Positions 25,013 through 36,683 of a stretch of DNA of 64,000 bases are shown here, in pieces. The DNA is taken from positions 1,426,001 to 1,490,000 of the forward strand of contig NC_064679.1 in NCBI RefSeq assembly GCF_023278565.1, given 5' to 3'. A program made the translations under genes and the position numbers. The notes below the pieces were generated by a model. The model was not told the origin of the DNA. It saw only the letters and a list, made by a program, of their open reading frames with translations, and searched no databases. How positions within the stretch are numbered: position 1 is the stretch's first letter; every line of letters starts with the position of its first letter. Source of the DNA: Colletotrichum lupini (lineage: Eukaryota; Ascomycota; Sordariomycetes; Glomerellales; Glomerellaceae).

Positions 25013-27687
25013 TCACAGGGTATAGTTAGTCTTGGTGTAAAGCAACTTCTGGCGCCTGTCGTTCATGAAATATCTCTCTTCCCGCTCCGCCGCCGCGCGT
25101 TTAGCCATCTCGGACTGCGAGGAGCTCTCTTCGCTGGGAAGCATGATGGCACGGTCGAGCGAGTATGGCAGCCCGCGGTGGCGGCCGCGGATCATCATGG
25201 CGCAGATGACGAGCTTGCTGAACGTCGTGAACTCGCCGCTGAGGGAGGTCATGACCGACGGGTGTCCCAAGGACAGCCCGACGTTGCCGCTGTAGTTTAG
25301 TGAGCGATAAAAGACGTGGGATGGTAAGCGGGGTCGGGGTACTTGCTATGCGCTGACGACTTCAAAGAAGACTGGGAACACGGAGAAGGCCTAAGTTAAG
25401 AATGCATGTCAGTGATTGAGGTAAGATTGATCAGCACAGGGAGTGGGAAGAACGAACCGGCTCGTTAAGGTCCATGATCCGTTCTGACTCTGCGATGCAG
25501 ATGCAAAAGGTTCCCAGGAAGATGTACCACAGGTCAAAGCTGAGTTGGTTGCGGACGTGGGACATGATGTATGATGCGCTGTTACTCTCGTCGAGCTGGC
25601 TGTCGTCGCTGTAGATGCCCAGCGCCTTCTCCTCGTATGTGTTGGAAGCACGGATGCTGATGGCAATCGGGTAGATGGCAATGTACATCATGGACAAGAG
25701 ACTGAATTGCACAGCCGGGTTGACGAGGGAGAGGTTCAGCGTGGCGGTACCAGTGTGACGCGCCGAAGCAGCCTGGAAGAGCGCGGATAAGATGCGCGGG
25801 CCCATGGGTAGGTCGTTGACGGCCGCGTTGTCGAGGTCCAGGACGATGATGAGCAGGACGTCGATGAAGTTGAGGGCGAAGACTATCCCGAAAAGAATCC
25901 AGGTGGGCTTACTGGGGAACAAGAGCGTGTAACACCGTCTCGGGTGGTCAAGCAGAAACTGGAGCTGTTCCCTGATGGCCGAATTCCGGGGGACGACTTT
26001 TGACATGACCCAGATGGCGAGGCGGAGGAAGACGGGGTAACAGGTGTTTCCCGCAAAAGCGAGGAACGTCATGACGAGCATAGGCCAGGTCGCGTCTCTG
26101 AAGCTCGCCATCGAGTCCGGCGTGAGCGTGAAGCCTAGGTTGTCGACCATGGTCTGGGCCGAGTAGATGGCCCACCAGGTCCGGTCCTGCGCGCTCTGAG
26201 CCAGGACGTCCTTGTACTTTGACGGTGCGTTGTGGATCCACGGCACGAGGCAGACGACTCCAAAGAGATGGAGCCCGACGAAGTAGACTACCGCTGGATC
26301 AGCCAAATCTGTTTCCGAGGACAAGGGGGGTAATTCAGGCGTGTACTATATATGACCTTGAGCAGGAGCTTCAGGCTCCGGTACTCGATGCCGCCGAGGG
26401 TCTCGCGGTCTTGTTCGGTGAGGTTGAAGAATTGGGAGTTGCGACCGACGGTAACCTGTTGAGATAGTCTGGGAAGGTCTATGGTGCGGGAGCGGCTGAA
26501 CGTGCCAGAGCGACGTGATTCGGTATCGGTGTGTCTTGTCTGTCCCAAGACCAGCATCGAAGAAGCAACCTTCTCGATGGAGAGGGCCGCACGCATTGCA
26601 GGACCATTAGCGTGGTGCGGTCTCCGTCTCGACAGGCCAGTCGATGCCCTTCGAACAGGTCGGATGGCGTCAGTGTCTTTTCGCCATGTCAGCTCAACTA
26701 CACACACCCTCGTCTGCTGGAAAGTGAGTCACAAGTGCCTACCATCAGTCTCACTGCGTCCAACCGATATCTCAGTGATCGGCTGGCCTAGAAAAGGGGG
26801 ATTTAGCTAGCGAAGGCTGAAGAAAGAACGGCACACACCATTGATGCGATCTATAGGCCCAGGTACGTGAAGCACAGTGGTATCCGCACGACCAAAAGGC
26901 CTAGGTACTGGCATGCGGTCGTCGAAAGTGACGTTAGTCGGCCTAGATGTAGTTTTGGGCTGTTCGTCCATCTCATGGGATGCGTCCTCGTTTCCCGATG
27001 CCTGGAAGGAATGGTCTGGTAATGGAGCTGCTTCGTGCTGCAATGGCTTCTCACTCTCTTCACCAAGCTTGCGTTCAGACTCTGTGTTGGCCTCTACGTC
27101 TTCGCCGCCATATCTTCTGAGTGAACTAGGAGCTTCAGGGCCCTGTTAGCTCGGACAAGCATGAGTAATACGCTTTGCAACTTTACCAATACTTCGAAGA
27201 CGCTGCCGGAACCAATACAGACGCGCTACGGCCACGACAATGTTGACAAACATCAAGTTGGTGATCATAGGAATCACGTAGATGTACACCTGCTGGTAAG
27301 TCTTCAAGTCCTTCACATCAATGCTGCAACATCATCAAATTATTAGCTTCCCACTGCGACTTGGAATAAGAAGAAGGCCATGCTCCCACGTACGTGTTCA
27401 ATCCAGACTCTGTCGACGAACTGCAGCCGAAGAAGAAGGCATCCACGGCGGCCAAGTTGCCGTACGGATATAGTAACACCCATGACAGTAGGCTACAGAA
27501 CAAAATCCACATGTCTAAACATTTAAACAAGATCCAGTCAGTCTAATTCACCTATTGACGCCGACAACGTCGACTTCTGATGCGGCAAAACAAATCGCAA
27601 GCCACGAGAAGAGCTCGCTCGCATTCGCCGAGGGCAAGGGCGCGACATACAGTGAAGGGAGATGAAATTAAGCTTTGGCTTCCACAT
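25013..27687 (-). CDS. TRK-type potassium transporter
   Basis: Eight exons (27651-27687, 27394-27514, 27187-27323, 26839-27132, 26347-26697, 25458-26308, 25347-25390, 25013-25289) join in frame to about 703 residues. The four membrane-pore-membrane modules of the TRK/HKT superfamily are present, with selectivity-loop segments SSSTESGLNT, TMVDNLGFTLTPDSM, AASARHTGTATLNL and VSAYGNVGLSLGHP. Other family marks are LNFISLHY at the start, GRNSQFFNLTEQDRETLGG, IEYRSLKLLLK, NTYEEKALGIY and RGRHRGLPYSLDRAI. The middle cytosolic loop is long and hydrophilic. The protein mediates potassium uptake at the plasma membrane. The last intron (25290-25346) uses a GC donor (GCAAGT). The boundary near 26293-26308 is ambiguous by 15 bp, and the exons around 26697-27132 are the least certain. 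ATG 27687 has an upstream in-frame stop. Confidence 0.85.
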
Positions 27688-28945
27688 GGCAGCGGCTATG
27701 GAGGGCTTTCAGAGGGCGGGGAATGTATATTCGGACGCAGGATACGCCAATCGATGCAGTAAAGAAGGTAGCAACGACAAAACATATGGTAGAAACCGAG
27801 TTGAGGGAGGAAACAGGCAAGTTGAGACACGGTGGAGGCCAGTGTCGTTGTAAATAGCGCATGACCCCAACCGACAGACGTAATCTCAATTTCGCCAAGA
27901 CCAGAGGCCGCCAGCTACGCCAAGAGCACCCCGCGCCGTAGGTATGGATGCGTACACCGGGAGAGTTGCGTAGAGAAGTTCTTGAAAGGTTTCTCCTAAG
28001 TTATGTTATTACATACTTAATATCTCAGTTGTCTCTGTATCTATTTCCTACAAGAGATAAACTTACACAAGTCCACGCAAGACGGATCTCACCTAACCTT
28101 AGAGGCTGGAACGGACGGCGCAGCGCATACTCTTCATAACCGGTGTGAAGCGACATCTATGCATTTCAATAGGATGACTATTGCATCTACATCCACATCC
28201 ACATGCGTGAGGTATCCGATATTAAACAACACCCCAATTGGCAGAGATTTCAAGGCCTGGAGGACTCGTAGCAAGGCCATGGTGCAAATACCGGCCGAGG
28301 CACAAGGGACATCTCCAGACTGTATCTAAGAGGCTAGCCGAATGTGGCTGAAAGGAAGAGCATCTTACACATCACGCAATCAGTTGGAAGTAGTATCTTG
28401 CAAGACAGAAATGTCATATGCCATGTGTCTTCATTGGCTATCGTGCTCCCTTTCCAAGGAGTTCAATCTCAGTATTTGGCCCTCCATCGGGCAACGACCA
28501 ACGACCAACCCTCCCACCGGATCCGTTCCATCTGTCATTTCAATCGAATTTTCAAGGCCGCATACCACCACGCCACCGGCTATCATTCTTAGAAAAGCCT
28601 GATGAGACCTTCCCATCGCGAAAAAGAAAACAAAAAACACAGTTCCGTTGCGGCCGGTGACCATCCGAAAGTGTTTCCCCTCCCTGATTCTTTTTTTGTT
28701 GATAGATCGTACACGCTCGAAGACCATACACTTGGGTAATGAGTAGAGAGAAGAAAGTTTTCCCGTAGAAAGAGACCGCATGAATTATCCTTGCCACCTG
28801 CAGCTTATAACCATCTGCAGGCCCAAAGAGAGAGAGAGAGAGAGTCTTGTAAACAGTTAAGGACGTGTTCGGAGGCACCGAGGCCTTAGCCACCTCTCAT
28901 TCCACCATAATGGCGTGGGTGAGATGGCCGACGACCACTACCTTC
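27688..28945. other. Intergenic region between TRK transporter and DEF1 genes
   Basis: It contains the TRK promoter (gene start at 27687, minus strand) and the DEF1 3' flank. An (AG)n tract lies at about 28827-28844 and a short CACATC repeat near 28189-28204. No convincing gene was seen; the overlapping small frames have no domain or signal peptide. Confidence 0.5.
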
Positions 28946-31900
28946 CTAGTGGTAGTTTCCGCCCCAACCGCCGCGCTGCTGTTGCTGGCCGCCGCTACCG
29001 TAGTATCCACTGCCGTAAGCGCCCTGCTGGCCGTAGGATCCGAACGGAGCGCTGCCGTGCTGACCGCCGGAAGCGCCTCCCATGCCGTAGGCACTGTTTC
29101 CGTGCAGGTTGTGGCCCTGGAGATGGCTGGGGTAACCGCCGTAGCCACCCATCTGAGAGGTGGACTGGGGCGGGGGGAGACCAGTCTGGCCCGAAGGAGT
29201 GTTCGTGGCCGAGCCGGGGCGAGCGCCGCCGAGAGAAGGCGAGGGACCGGCACCGGGCTTGCTCTCACCAAAAGGCTTCAAATCATCGTTGGCAGAAGCA
29301 GCGTTCGACTGGGCGGTGCTGTTAAATCCTTGTCCAGCAGGGCTCTGGAACGAAGAGGAGCCACGGCCAAAGGTGTCCTGAACACCGCCGAAGCCGCTGC
29401 TGGCCAGGCCGGGCTGGTTGCCAGACTGGGCGGAACCAGCACGGCCTCCAAAGTCACCTCCAAGTCCTGAGCTCAGACCGCTATCGGCACGGTGCAGAGA
29501 TGACTGGCCGAAGCCAGCAGCAGGGGAAGACGCGTGGTCGTAGGGGCCCTGAGGCGACATGCCGTATCCGGGGTGGCCGCCATATCCCTTGTTGCCGCCG
29601 TACGGAGCACCGCCATATCCTCCCTGCTGACCGTAGTGGTTTCCGTAGCCCATGTAGCTCGAGTAGTAAGCGTTATTGTAGTAGGGGTGGTTGTTGTAGG
29701 GGTAGCTTTGTTGGCCGTGAGACTGAGGCTGCGAGGCCTGGCTGGCGGCCTGCTGGCTCTGGGCGGTGGGGTTCGGAGTACTGTGTCCGCTGTTCTGGGC
29801 GTCGTTCGTGACACCTCCGTAACGAGACTGGTTTTGCAGACCGCCGCTCTGGGGGTACTGGCTCAAGTTATCAGCCTGCGAAGCATTGTAACCACCGAAA
29901 GATCTCTGCTGGGAAGACAGGTTGTCCTGGTGACCCTGAGCTCCCTGCTGGCCATAGGGCTGGCTGTAGTAGTTGTAAGGGGGACGGTTTTGTTGGTCCG
30001 CCGTGTAGTAGGAGGAGTAGTCGCTGGGAGCAGAGCTAAAGGCTCCGCCGGGTTGCTGGCTCTGTTGCGATTGCTGGTTGGAGAAGCTGTCGAACTGGGT
30101 CTGCGAGGCAGCGGGGTTATTGGACTGAGTGAAAGGATCGATCGACTTTTGGGGGAAGGACGAGGGCTCCTGGGGGCCAGCCTGGCCGAAGCGGGAGTAA
30201 GGCTGGGCGGCAGCAGCGGCAGGTTGAGGGACTAGAACGGTTGTCAGTATTTGTGAACAGGTATGAATATGTGACTCTGGCATGGAGGGGGACATACCCT
30301 GAGCGGCGGGAGCCTGGGGAGCAGCGCTTGCGGGTCCTGAGAAGGGTGCATTAGCAAAGTCGGTGACATTGCTAGTTGAAGCAAGTGTACCGGTAGGAGT
30401 GGCAGCAGCAGGAGGAGGCAGGCCAGGAGCAGGCTTCTGAGTACCGATGGCTTCAGGAACAGGAGCCTGCTGAGGAGCGGGAGGAAGAGAGGTTCGGGGG
30501 TGAGCGACTGGAGAATCAGCGGGAGGCTGAGTCCGGGTCTCGGGCTCTTCGCGATCACCGTCAATGTCATCATCCTCGTTCAAGCTGAAAGCACCGAACT
30601 GGACAGCAGCGCGGTCAACCTCACGATTGCCAGGCATGCGGACGGCCTCCTCCTGATCAAGAACGCGACGCTGGTAGCTCGGGGTGCGGGATCCTCTCTC
30701 GGTGGTGGCCTTGATGGCGGAGGCGGCAAAGCCGCTGTTAGTAGTGGGAACAGCAGGGCGGATGGGCTGGTGCTGCTGCTGGGAGGCAGACAGAGGTGTC
30801 GCGGTGGCGCTGGCGGCGTTGTGGCGAGGATCCCAGGAATCGGCGGCGGTGCTTGCGACGGTAGCAGTCGCGGGAGGATGCGATTCGTCGACTACCTGTT
30901 CAAGATTCGTCTCAGTAAGTTGGTCCTTGGAAGGCGGCAAAACCACTTCAGGTTCGATGACGGTTGGTACTTCTGCAGGAGCTGATTCTTCATGGGCGGG
31001 TTCCACAGGGAGTTCGACGGGGGCAGCAGGCTCAGGCTGTGCCTCGGGTTCGGGCTCAGGTTCGGGCGTAGGTTCGACGGCAGGGGCGGCAGGAGGGAGA
31101 GGTTCGATGGGTTCGGCGGGCTTGGGCGCGGGCTCCTCCTTGGGCGGCTTCGGGGCAACCTTGGGCACGGTGGATTGACGGAGCATGCTAGCCCACGTCT
31201 TGGGAGCGGCAGCGGCAGGCTTGGGTGCGTCGGTGGAACCGGCGGCGGCCGCAGGAGTAGGAGCGGGAGCTGCAGGCTTCTCGGTCGTCTCCTTGGGGGC
31301 CCAGGGGTCTTCGGCGGGTGCGTCCTTAACGTCCAGCTTCGGTGTATCCCATGCGTTCGACTCCTCGGTAGGAACAGAAAGCGGCTGAGCATTCTCCTTG
31401 TTATGGCGAGAGCCATTAGTAGCTACTGTGTTTGAGGCCCTGCCCCGGCCACCGCGACCTCCTCTCTCAGCAGTTCTTCCGCGACCGCGACCAGCCTCAG
31501 AGACGTTGCGTCCGCCACGAGTGGGTCTAGCGTTGGATGAGTCGATGTTCGAGGCTGCGGTCGTGGAGTCCTTGGCCTTGGAGCGGGGAGCCTTCTTCGT
31601 GACTTCACCCCATTGGGAGATGGTGCCTAGAAGCAAGAATCTTTGGTTAGCTGAGAGCACGCAAGCGATGTAGTTAAGCAGCGGTTGAGGGGAGAGAGGG
31701 AGGGAAATTGATGGATTGTTGATTCGTCGCGCGGGAGAGAGTTTGGCTGGCAGCCTGACGAGGCAGGAGCCGTGCGCTCACATACCTTCAGCAATGCGGG
31801 TGACGGTGAGGTTCTCATCACCATCCGTCTCTTGAAGAGCATAGAGAATATCCTGCTCAGACCAATCGGGGAAGAGCTCCTTGATGAGGGGCGCCTTGGA

Positions 31901-32086
31901 TCCGTACTGTTTCTTCAGCTCGCCGAGCTCGCCTTGGTCCTCAAACGCATCATCGGCGTTGGAGTCAAACTTGTCGCCATTGGGTCTGCCTGAGGTGCGA
32001 CCACCCCGGCTGGCGAAACCACCTCTTCCACCGCGTGCAGAGCCTCTGCCGCGCGAGGCGGCAGGCCGAGTCTGTACCTCAGACAT
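28946..32086 (-). CDS. DEF1: RNA polymerase II degradation factor 1
   Basis: Three exons (31786-32086, 30298-31626, 28946-30231) encode 971 residues. An RG-rich start (RGRGSARGGRGGFASRGGR) precedes a CUE ubiquitin-binding domain at about 60-100 (KAPLIKELFPDWSEQDILYALQETDGD), the hallmark of Def1. After the first intron come TISQWGEV, an RGG patch, a long Pro/Ala/Glu-rich acidic region, and a C-terminal half rich in Gln, Gly, Tyr, Ser and Asn, ending GGWGGNYH. In yeast, Def1 promotes ubiquitination and removal of stalled RNA polymerase II after DNA damage; the Gln-rich tail is removed to allow nuclear entry. Apparent long frames on the plus strand are shadows of its GC-rich low-complexity code. 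The third-exon acceptor at 30232 follows a good CTGAC branch. Confidence 0.9.
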
Positions 32087-34604
32087 TGCTGGGTTTGTTT
32101 GTATGAGGGGAGGGGTTTTCCACGATGGGAAAATTGGAGGGAATCAATTATTCACTGTCCCGTATCGACACGACAGCTTTGGTGGGGGTTTCTTCAGTTG
32201 CGTAACTCTTGCCGGTGAAGAGGAAGAAAAAAAGAGGTAGGAAAAGAAAAGGGTGCCGCAAGGTGGGAGAGACGACGTCGTCGTGATCGTGGCTGACGAG
32301 ACGAGACAAGTGAGGTTTGGGTGGTGGTGGATGTTGGTGGGAGAAAGACGAGGTGTGGATGGTGGATGGATGTGGAATGTTTGTGCAGAGGCAGACGCAA
32401 TTGCACTGGGGCACTGGGGGAAAAGTTCAAAGGGAGGTTTTTTGCCCAGGCGCCCAGCAGAGCAGCACACAACCTGGGAGCGCAGGAGCAGCCGACCTTT
32501 AGGCAAGGTACCTGCTCAGGTACCTGAGGTACGTAGGTAGCGAGTGTGTGGCAGCTGGGGTCCCGTCAGATTCGCTGTGGCAGCTGGTCCAGTCACAGTT
32601 GGCAGCAGCAGCAGCAAAGCCCAGTTGGAGCACGGTCGCGGTAGGGTAAGATACCTTACTAGCTTAGGTAACCCCAAGGTGAAGTAAGGTACCTTAAGTA
32701 CCAAGGTTCCCCGTCAGCTTTCAAGCTGCCCTGTCTGGGCTGGGCCAGGGGGAGAGTTGGGGGAGGAGAGGAGAGGTGGGAGGTAGGTGAGATCTGGGAG
32801 TACGTATCGACAATACCTCCACGAATTTTGGTGCTTCTACTCTTTTTTTTCTTGCGTTGCTTCCTTCTTGCTGGTGTTGCTTGCTGCGTTGCGTTGCCCC
32901 CATTTCTGATCCAGTCAGGCTAAGGTTTTTGGCCTGAGCAACCGGCTGCAGCGAATGACGCCCCCTTCCGTCCGCAAATGGTTAGTGCGTCGTGATTGTA
33001 GCGGGGCATTGCAGATCCACTGCCTCAATTGTCGAGCTGAGGCTGCGTACCGATACCTACCAGGACGCAGAAACTACGTGAGCCTTCGAGTATATGGACA
33101 CGGTTGCAGCAGCTTCGCCATCTTGGAGGAAAGTACCCAAGCTAAGTATCTCTATGCTCCTGTCGGTAGTATAGGTACCTGACTTGGGGACCTTCCCCTT
33201 GGCTGCTGCTGCCTTACCTGCTCAAGTCTTCATGTATCTTTTCCCATTCGTGGAGGGAGAAGATGAGGTAAGAAAGTAAAGCAGTCACGTCGAGTCTTGG
33301 ACCTTGGATTGAAGGGATAGTTCCTCCAGCTCAGCTCACTTGGAATGGCCACCAGATCCCAAGAGTTTCCGGTAACTGAACGTTGAACAAACGCAGCAAT
33401 TTGTATAGTAAACAATGAAAGCAATCAACGGAGGCGCCTGCCCAGGTTGCTAATTTATTCAAGGAGCGCTGTTCAGTGACAACCAGGTAACAAAGCAAAA
33501 CCTGGCAGTGCCACAGCCGAGGCCAGGAATGTTGCAAGTCGGGAAGTTCCAAGTAGCTGTTTCTAGAAAAAAGCATCGTCAATTCCGTCCAACTCAATTC
33601 GCCGCACGAAACAGCAATCCTAGTTGTTTGCTCTGCCCATCGCGAGGTCGAGATCCTCTGTGCGTCGGTGCATTCTTCGGATTCTACTGTTATATCCTTC
33701 AGCTTCACATCACGGCGTGGTGTTTACATAGATACCTGCCGAAACACGATGGCATTGTCACGTTGTTGTTGTTGTTGTTACGTATCGCCTCTCGCAATGG
33801 GTTCCGTCAAGCTTTTGCCCATATGTTGAGGAGAAAGGCACCCTGGTCGACTTGTGTCATATGTTCTCGGTCACGAGGCTGTATCCGTCACTCAGAACCA
33901 CCCATGTGCAATGGCGAGCTGAAGCTTGAATGGAGGTGATTGGTGTGACTTTCGATGTATGGATAACCAGTCAAGTAGCCGCTACAAGCGAGATCTCGAG
34001 CGACAGTGGCTGACCGTGGGCGGCCAAGCAAGCTATTCGCTGCCAGCGCCTGGATCACAGACTCTAGATCTTTTCAAGCGTACAAACTACACAGAACTTA
34101 TCCTCGTCAGAGAGGAAATAGGTAGCATCTCCATCACGTCTCCAGGCCACTCAGACAGCCAGCCGAGAGCCCGCATTTTGCCCACGCTTTCGATACGTAC
34201 CGCATTTCTGCCCTGAGCTTTGATGTGGGGTGGATGTCGAGGGCCTCTGATCATCCTGCCTGAGGTGTCAAGGGAACCATCTCCGCATTATCCATATCAC
34301 ATGACCCGTCAGTGGCATGACGGAGGCCCGGCTCGGCGGGCAACCTGACTCCATGGCACCACGATGATGCGTGTCTGATGGTTCTGACCTGCCTTACCAC
34401 TTTATACTTCCACCAGATATTCCAAGCACCCCTAGCACATCGTCTTTCTCTGGGACCGCCAACTCCGAGCGGAGAGACATCCACTCCGTACTTCCGCACT
34501 TTCGGCGAACACCATCGACCACTGCATAATCTTGCAACAACTTCACGAAAGGCCGTCTGCGCCGACCCTGCTATTTCGATACCTCGAATCCTACGACTTT
34601 CACA
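32087..34604. promoter_or_regulatory. Long divergent intergenic region with AGGTACCT palindromes
   Basis: About 2.5 kb separates the divergent DEF1 and mitochondrial-protein start codons. The palindrome AGGTACCT occurs at 32506-32513, 32518-32525, 32687-32694 and 33173-33180, with many partial copies (GGTAC, TACCT, CCTTA) between. A GTT repeat lies near 33763-33780. Predicted small frames such as 33508-33939 look random. The palindromes may be regulatory or mere low-complexity intergenic sequence; their function is unknown. Confidence 0.4.
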
Positions 34605-35768
34605 ATGTTCGCCACGAAGCCCCTGAGCTCTATCAAGAATGCCATTCCCTCGATTCACCAGCCGCTACCCCTCTCGTCGAAGCAGTCCAAGAAGCTTCTC
34701 AATGTCTTGAAGACTTCCTTCCGCAAAAATCTCGACAAAGAGCATGGCTTCGCCCCCGAGACTACCGACTTGTCCGCGGCCAAGGCTACTTCTTCAACAC
34801 ACTCTCCGTCTCGCCCGACCGACCAACATCTTCGCTCCATTCTATCCAACCCGCTATTCAAGATTGGCGCTCAACTCGGCAGCGTCCCTTCCGCAAGTTC
34901 CAGTCCTAGAGATCCGATGGACGTCTTCGATGAGGCAGTATCGCGAGGCATGATGACAAACCGTGCGGCACAAGGCTGCCTGAAAGCGAAACGACTGCAG
35001 ATTCTTCAATCCAGTACCCTGTCAGTGGAGGACTCAATGGCGGCATCTGCAGCTGGATTGCGGGTAGTTCAGTGGTTGAGGTCCTCTGGCCAGGAACGGA
35101 ACCTGGAATTTCTCGCCGATGTCGGCTTGAGCCGTGAGCTCCTCACGTTCATGGTTGCAGAGGGGCTGGAGGAGGTTGCGTGGACGTGGGCGGACCGACT
35201 AGTTCGCGGCGAAGGACCTGCAGATGGCTCCAGCCAGATTGTGGGATTCTTGGTCGCCAACTTGGTGCGGGCGAAGTCTAGATTGGAGGACCGCAGCCTA
35301 GATACGGCATTTTCAACAATGCTAAGAGCGGAAACCACTTGGAAGACGAATTCCCAACTTCCTCAGATTCTCTGGCAACCTTTCCGCCATCTTTCCTGGG
35401 AAGCCACAGTCGATGCGTGGAAGCGACCACTACCCTCCGCGCCGCTATACGAATCCTTCGCCAGAACCGCTACCTACCAACGACCCCTGATCAAAACTAT
35501 CAGACTCGACCGCGCACATTTGGACCTCCACCATCCCACTAACCCAGATCATACGGGGGCCTTGGCTGTGCTCCGTTGGTTCCTGGAGGATCGAGGCACC
35601 TTGGAAGGCGACGGCCGTCTACCTAGAAGACTGAGGACAATGGCCATGGATATTGTCACCCATCTCACAAAGATCGGCCGGGCTGAAAGTGCCGATACGG
35701 TTTTGCGCCTGTTGCACGATAACTCTTCGACCAACCCGTGGCAGCAGCCCGGGCCACTGAACGTGTGA
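34605..35768 (+). CDS. Probable mitochondrial protein of unknown function
   Basis: A single uninterrupted frame of 387 residues. The first 43 residues (MFATKPLSSIKNAIPSIHQP and on) are rich in Lys, Ser and Leu, with no acidic residue until position 44, as in mitochondrial presequences. The remainder is mostly helical in character, with segments such as EEVAWTWADRLVRGEG and GALAVLRWFLEDRGTLEGDG, and a final amphipathic helix TKIGRAESADTVLRLLH. The repeated helical look and targeting signal recall organelle RNA-binding helical-repeat proteins, but no defined PPR motif is evident, so no function is assigned. The ATG follows a pyrimidine-rich leader. It is divergent from DEF1. Confidence 0.7.
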   Translation: MFATKPLSSIKNAIPSIHQPLPLSSKQSKKLLNVLKTSFRKNLDKEHGFAPETTDLSAAKATSSTHSPSRPTDQHLRSILSNPLFKIGAQLGSVPSASSSPRDPMDVFDEAVSRGMMTNRAAQGCLKAKRLQILQSSTLSVEDSMAASAAGLRVVQWLRSSGQERNLEFLADVGLSRELLTFMVAEGLEEVAWTWADRLVRGEGPADGSSQIVGFLVANLVRAKSRLEDRSLDTAFSTMLRAETTWKTNSQLPQILWQPFRHLSWEATVDAWKRPLPSAPLYESFARTATYQRPLIKTIRLDRAHLDLHHPTNPDHTGALAVLRWFLEDRGTLEGDGRLPRRLRTMAMDIVTHLTKIGRAESADTVLRLLHDNSSTNPWQQPGPLNV

Positions 35769-36683
35769 GCCATGTGAGAGGCATTTTCTTTCAAGCTCAC
35801 ACCAACACATCTGCCAGCACACTCGGCATCACGCCTGCCGTCGTCGCCTTGGTAGGTGGATCACGCGACACGCCAAGGTGTCGTTGATCTGACACTTCCT
35901 TCTCACACAGGGCCTGCCTGAGAAGATCCAGAGCCGCGCCATCGTCGGTCACCAAAGAATCGACGCTGCTGGCTCTATTCAGATGGCTTGAAACAATCAG
36001 GTGGACAAATTAAGTCCGGATTTGAGACTACATCATTTCCTGCAATTGCGAACCAAATGTCCCTGAGATGTGTCGTAATCAACCTACGACTGGATATAGG
36101 AAGGCTGATGGCTGCTGGCGACAGCCTCTTTTTTTGAACATAGCTCATGAGATACCCGCAAATGAACAATCATTTCAACCCATTACATGTTTCAATCTCT
36201 TCAAGTTGTAGCTTTAGTGATGATGAAGTTCTCATGACTTCGTCACTCGGCCGCCTGTCTATGCGCAAACCACGAATGCGCTGTTTCGACACGGGAGGTC
36301 CCTCACGCCGAGTCTTACATGAGGGATGAGATGAACCAACAGGCTGGCTTGTTGGCTCGTGCCCAATCACCGTGCAATAGACCGATGGAAGTTAAGATGG
36401 GTTGCATACATTAGTGCTTACTGGTCGAGAAACTCAATCGATTCACTATCTTATTGAATAACATCGAATCTTTACCATAACTCAATGACTGAATTAGACC
36501 TTGCTTTGCGTGACTGCACAGAAACTCCACGAGAACGCCATAGAAGAGAAGCAACCCACCCGGCCGCCTTTTCCATATCAGCCGTATGGAAGAATTGCAC
36601 AATTTTCCTGTTTACCCTTCCGTTCCCCTCTTCACCTACCTCATTCCAGAGATATGAATTCCCCTTCCTCAATCCAGAGCCCC
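35769..36683. other. Intergenic region between two genes ending toward each other
   Basis: It is flanked by the stop codons of the mitochondrial protein gene (35768) and the oxidoreductase gene (36684), so it should hold both 3' UTRs. No coding region was recognised. Confidence 0.5.

Noticed and set aside
29534..30235. 233-residue plus-strand open frame antisense to DEF1, and similar frames at 28865-29470 and 30500-31178
   Set aside because: They are shadows of the GC-rich, Gln/Pro/Gly-rich DEF1 code; composition is repetitive and no domain is visible.
33508..33939. 143-residue plus-strand frame between DEF1 and the mitochondrial protein gene
   Set aside because: Random composition, no signal peptide or domain; it overlaps an equally random minus-strand frame.
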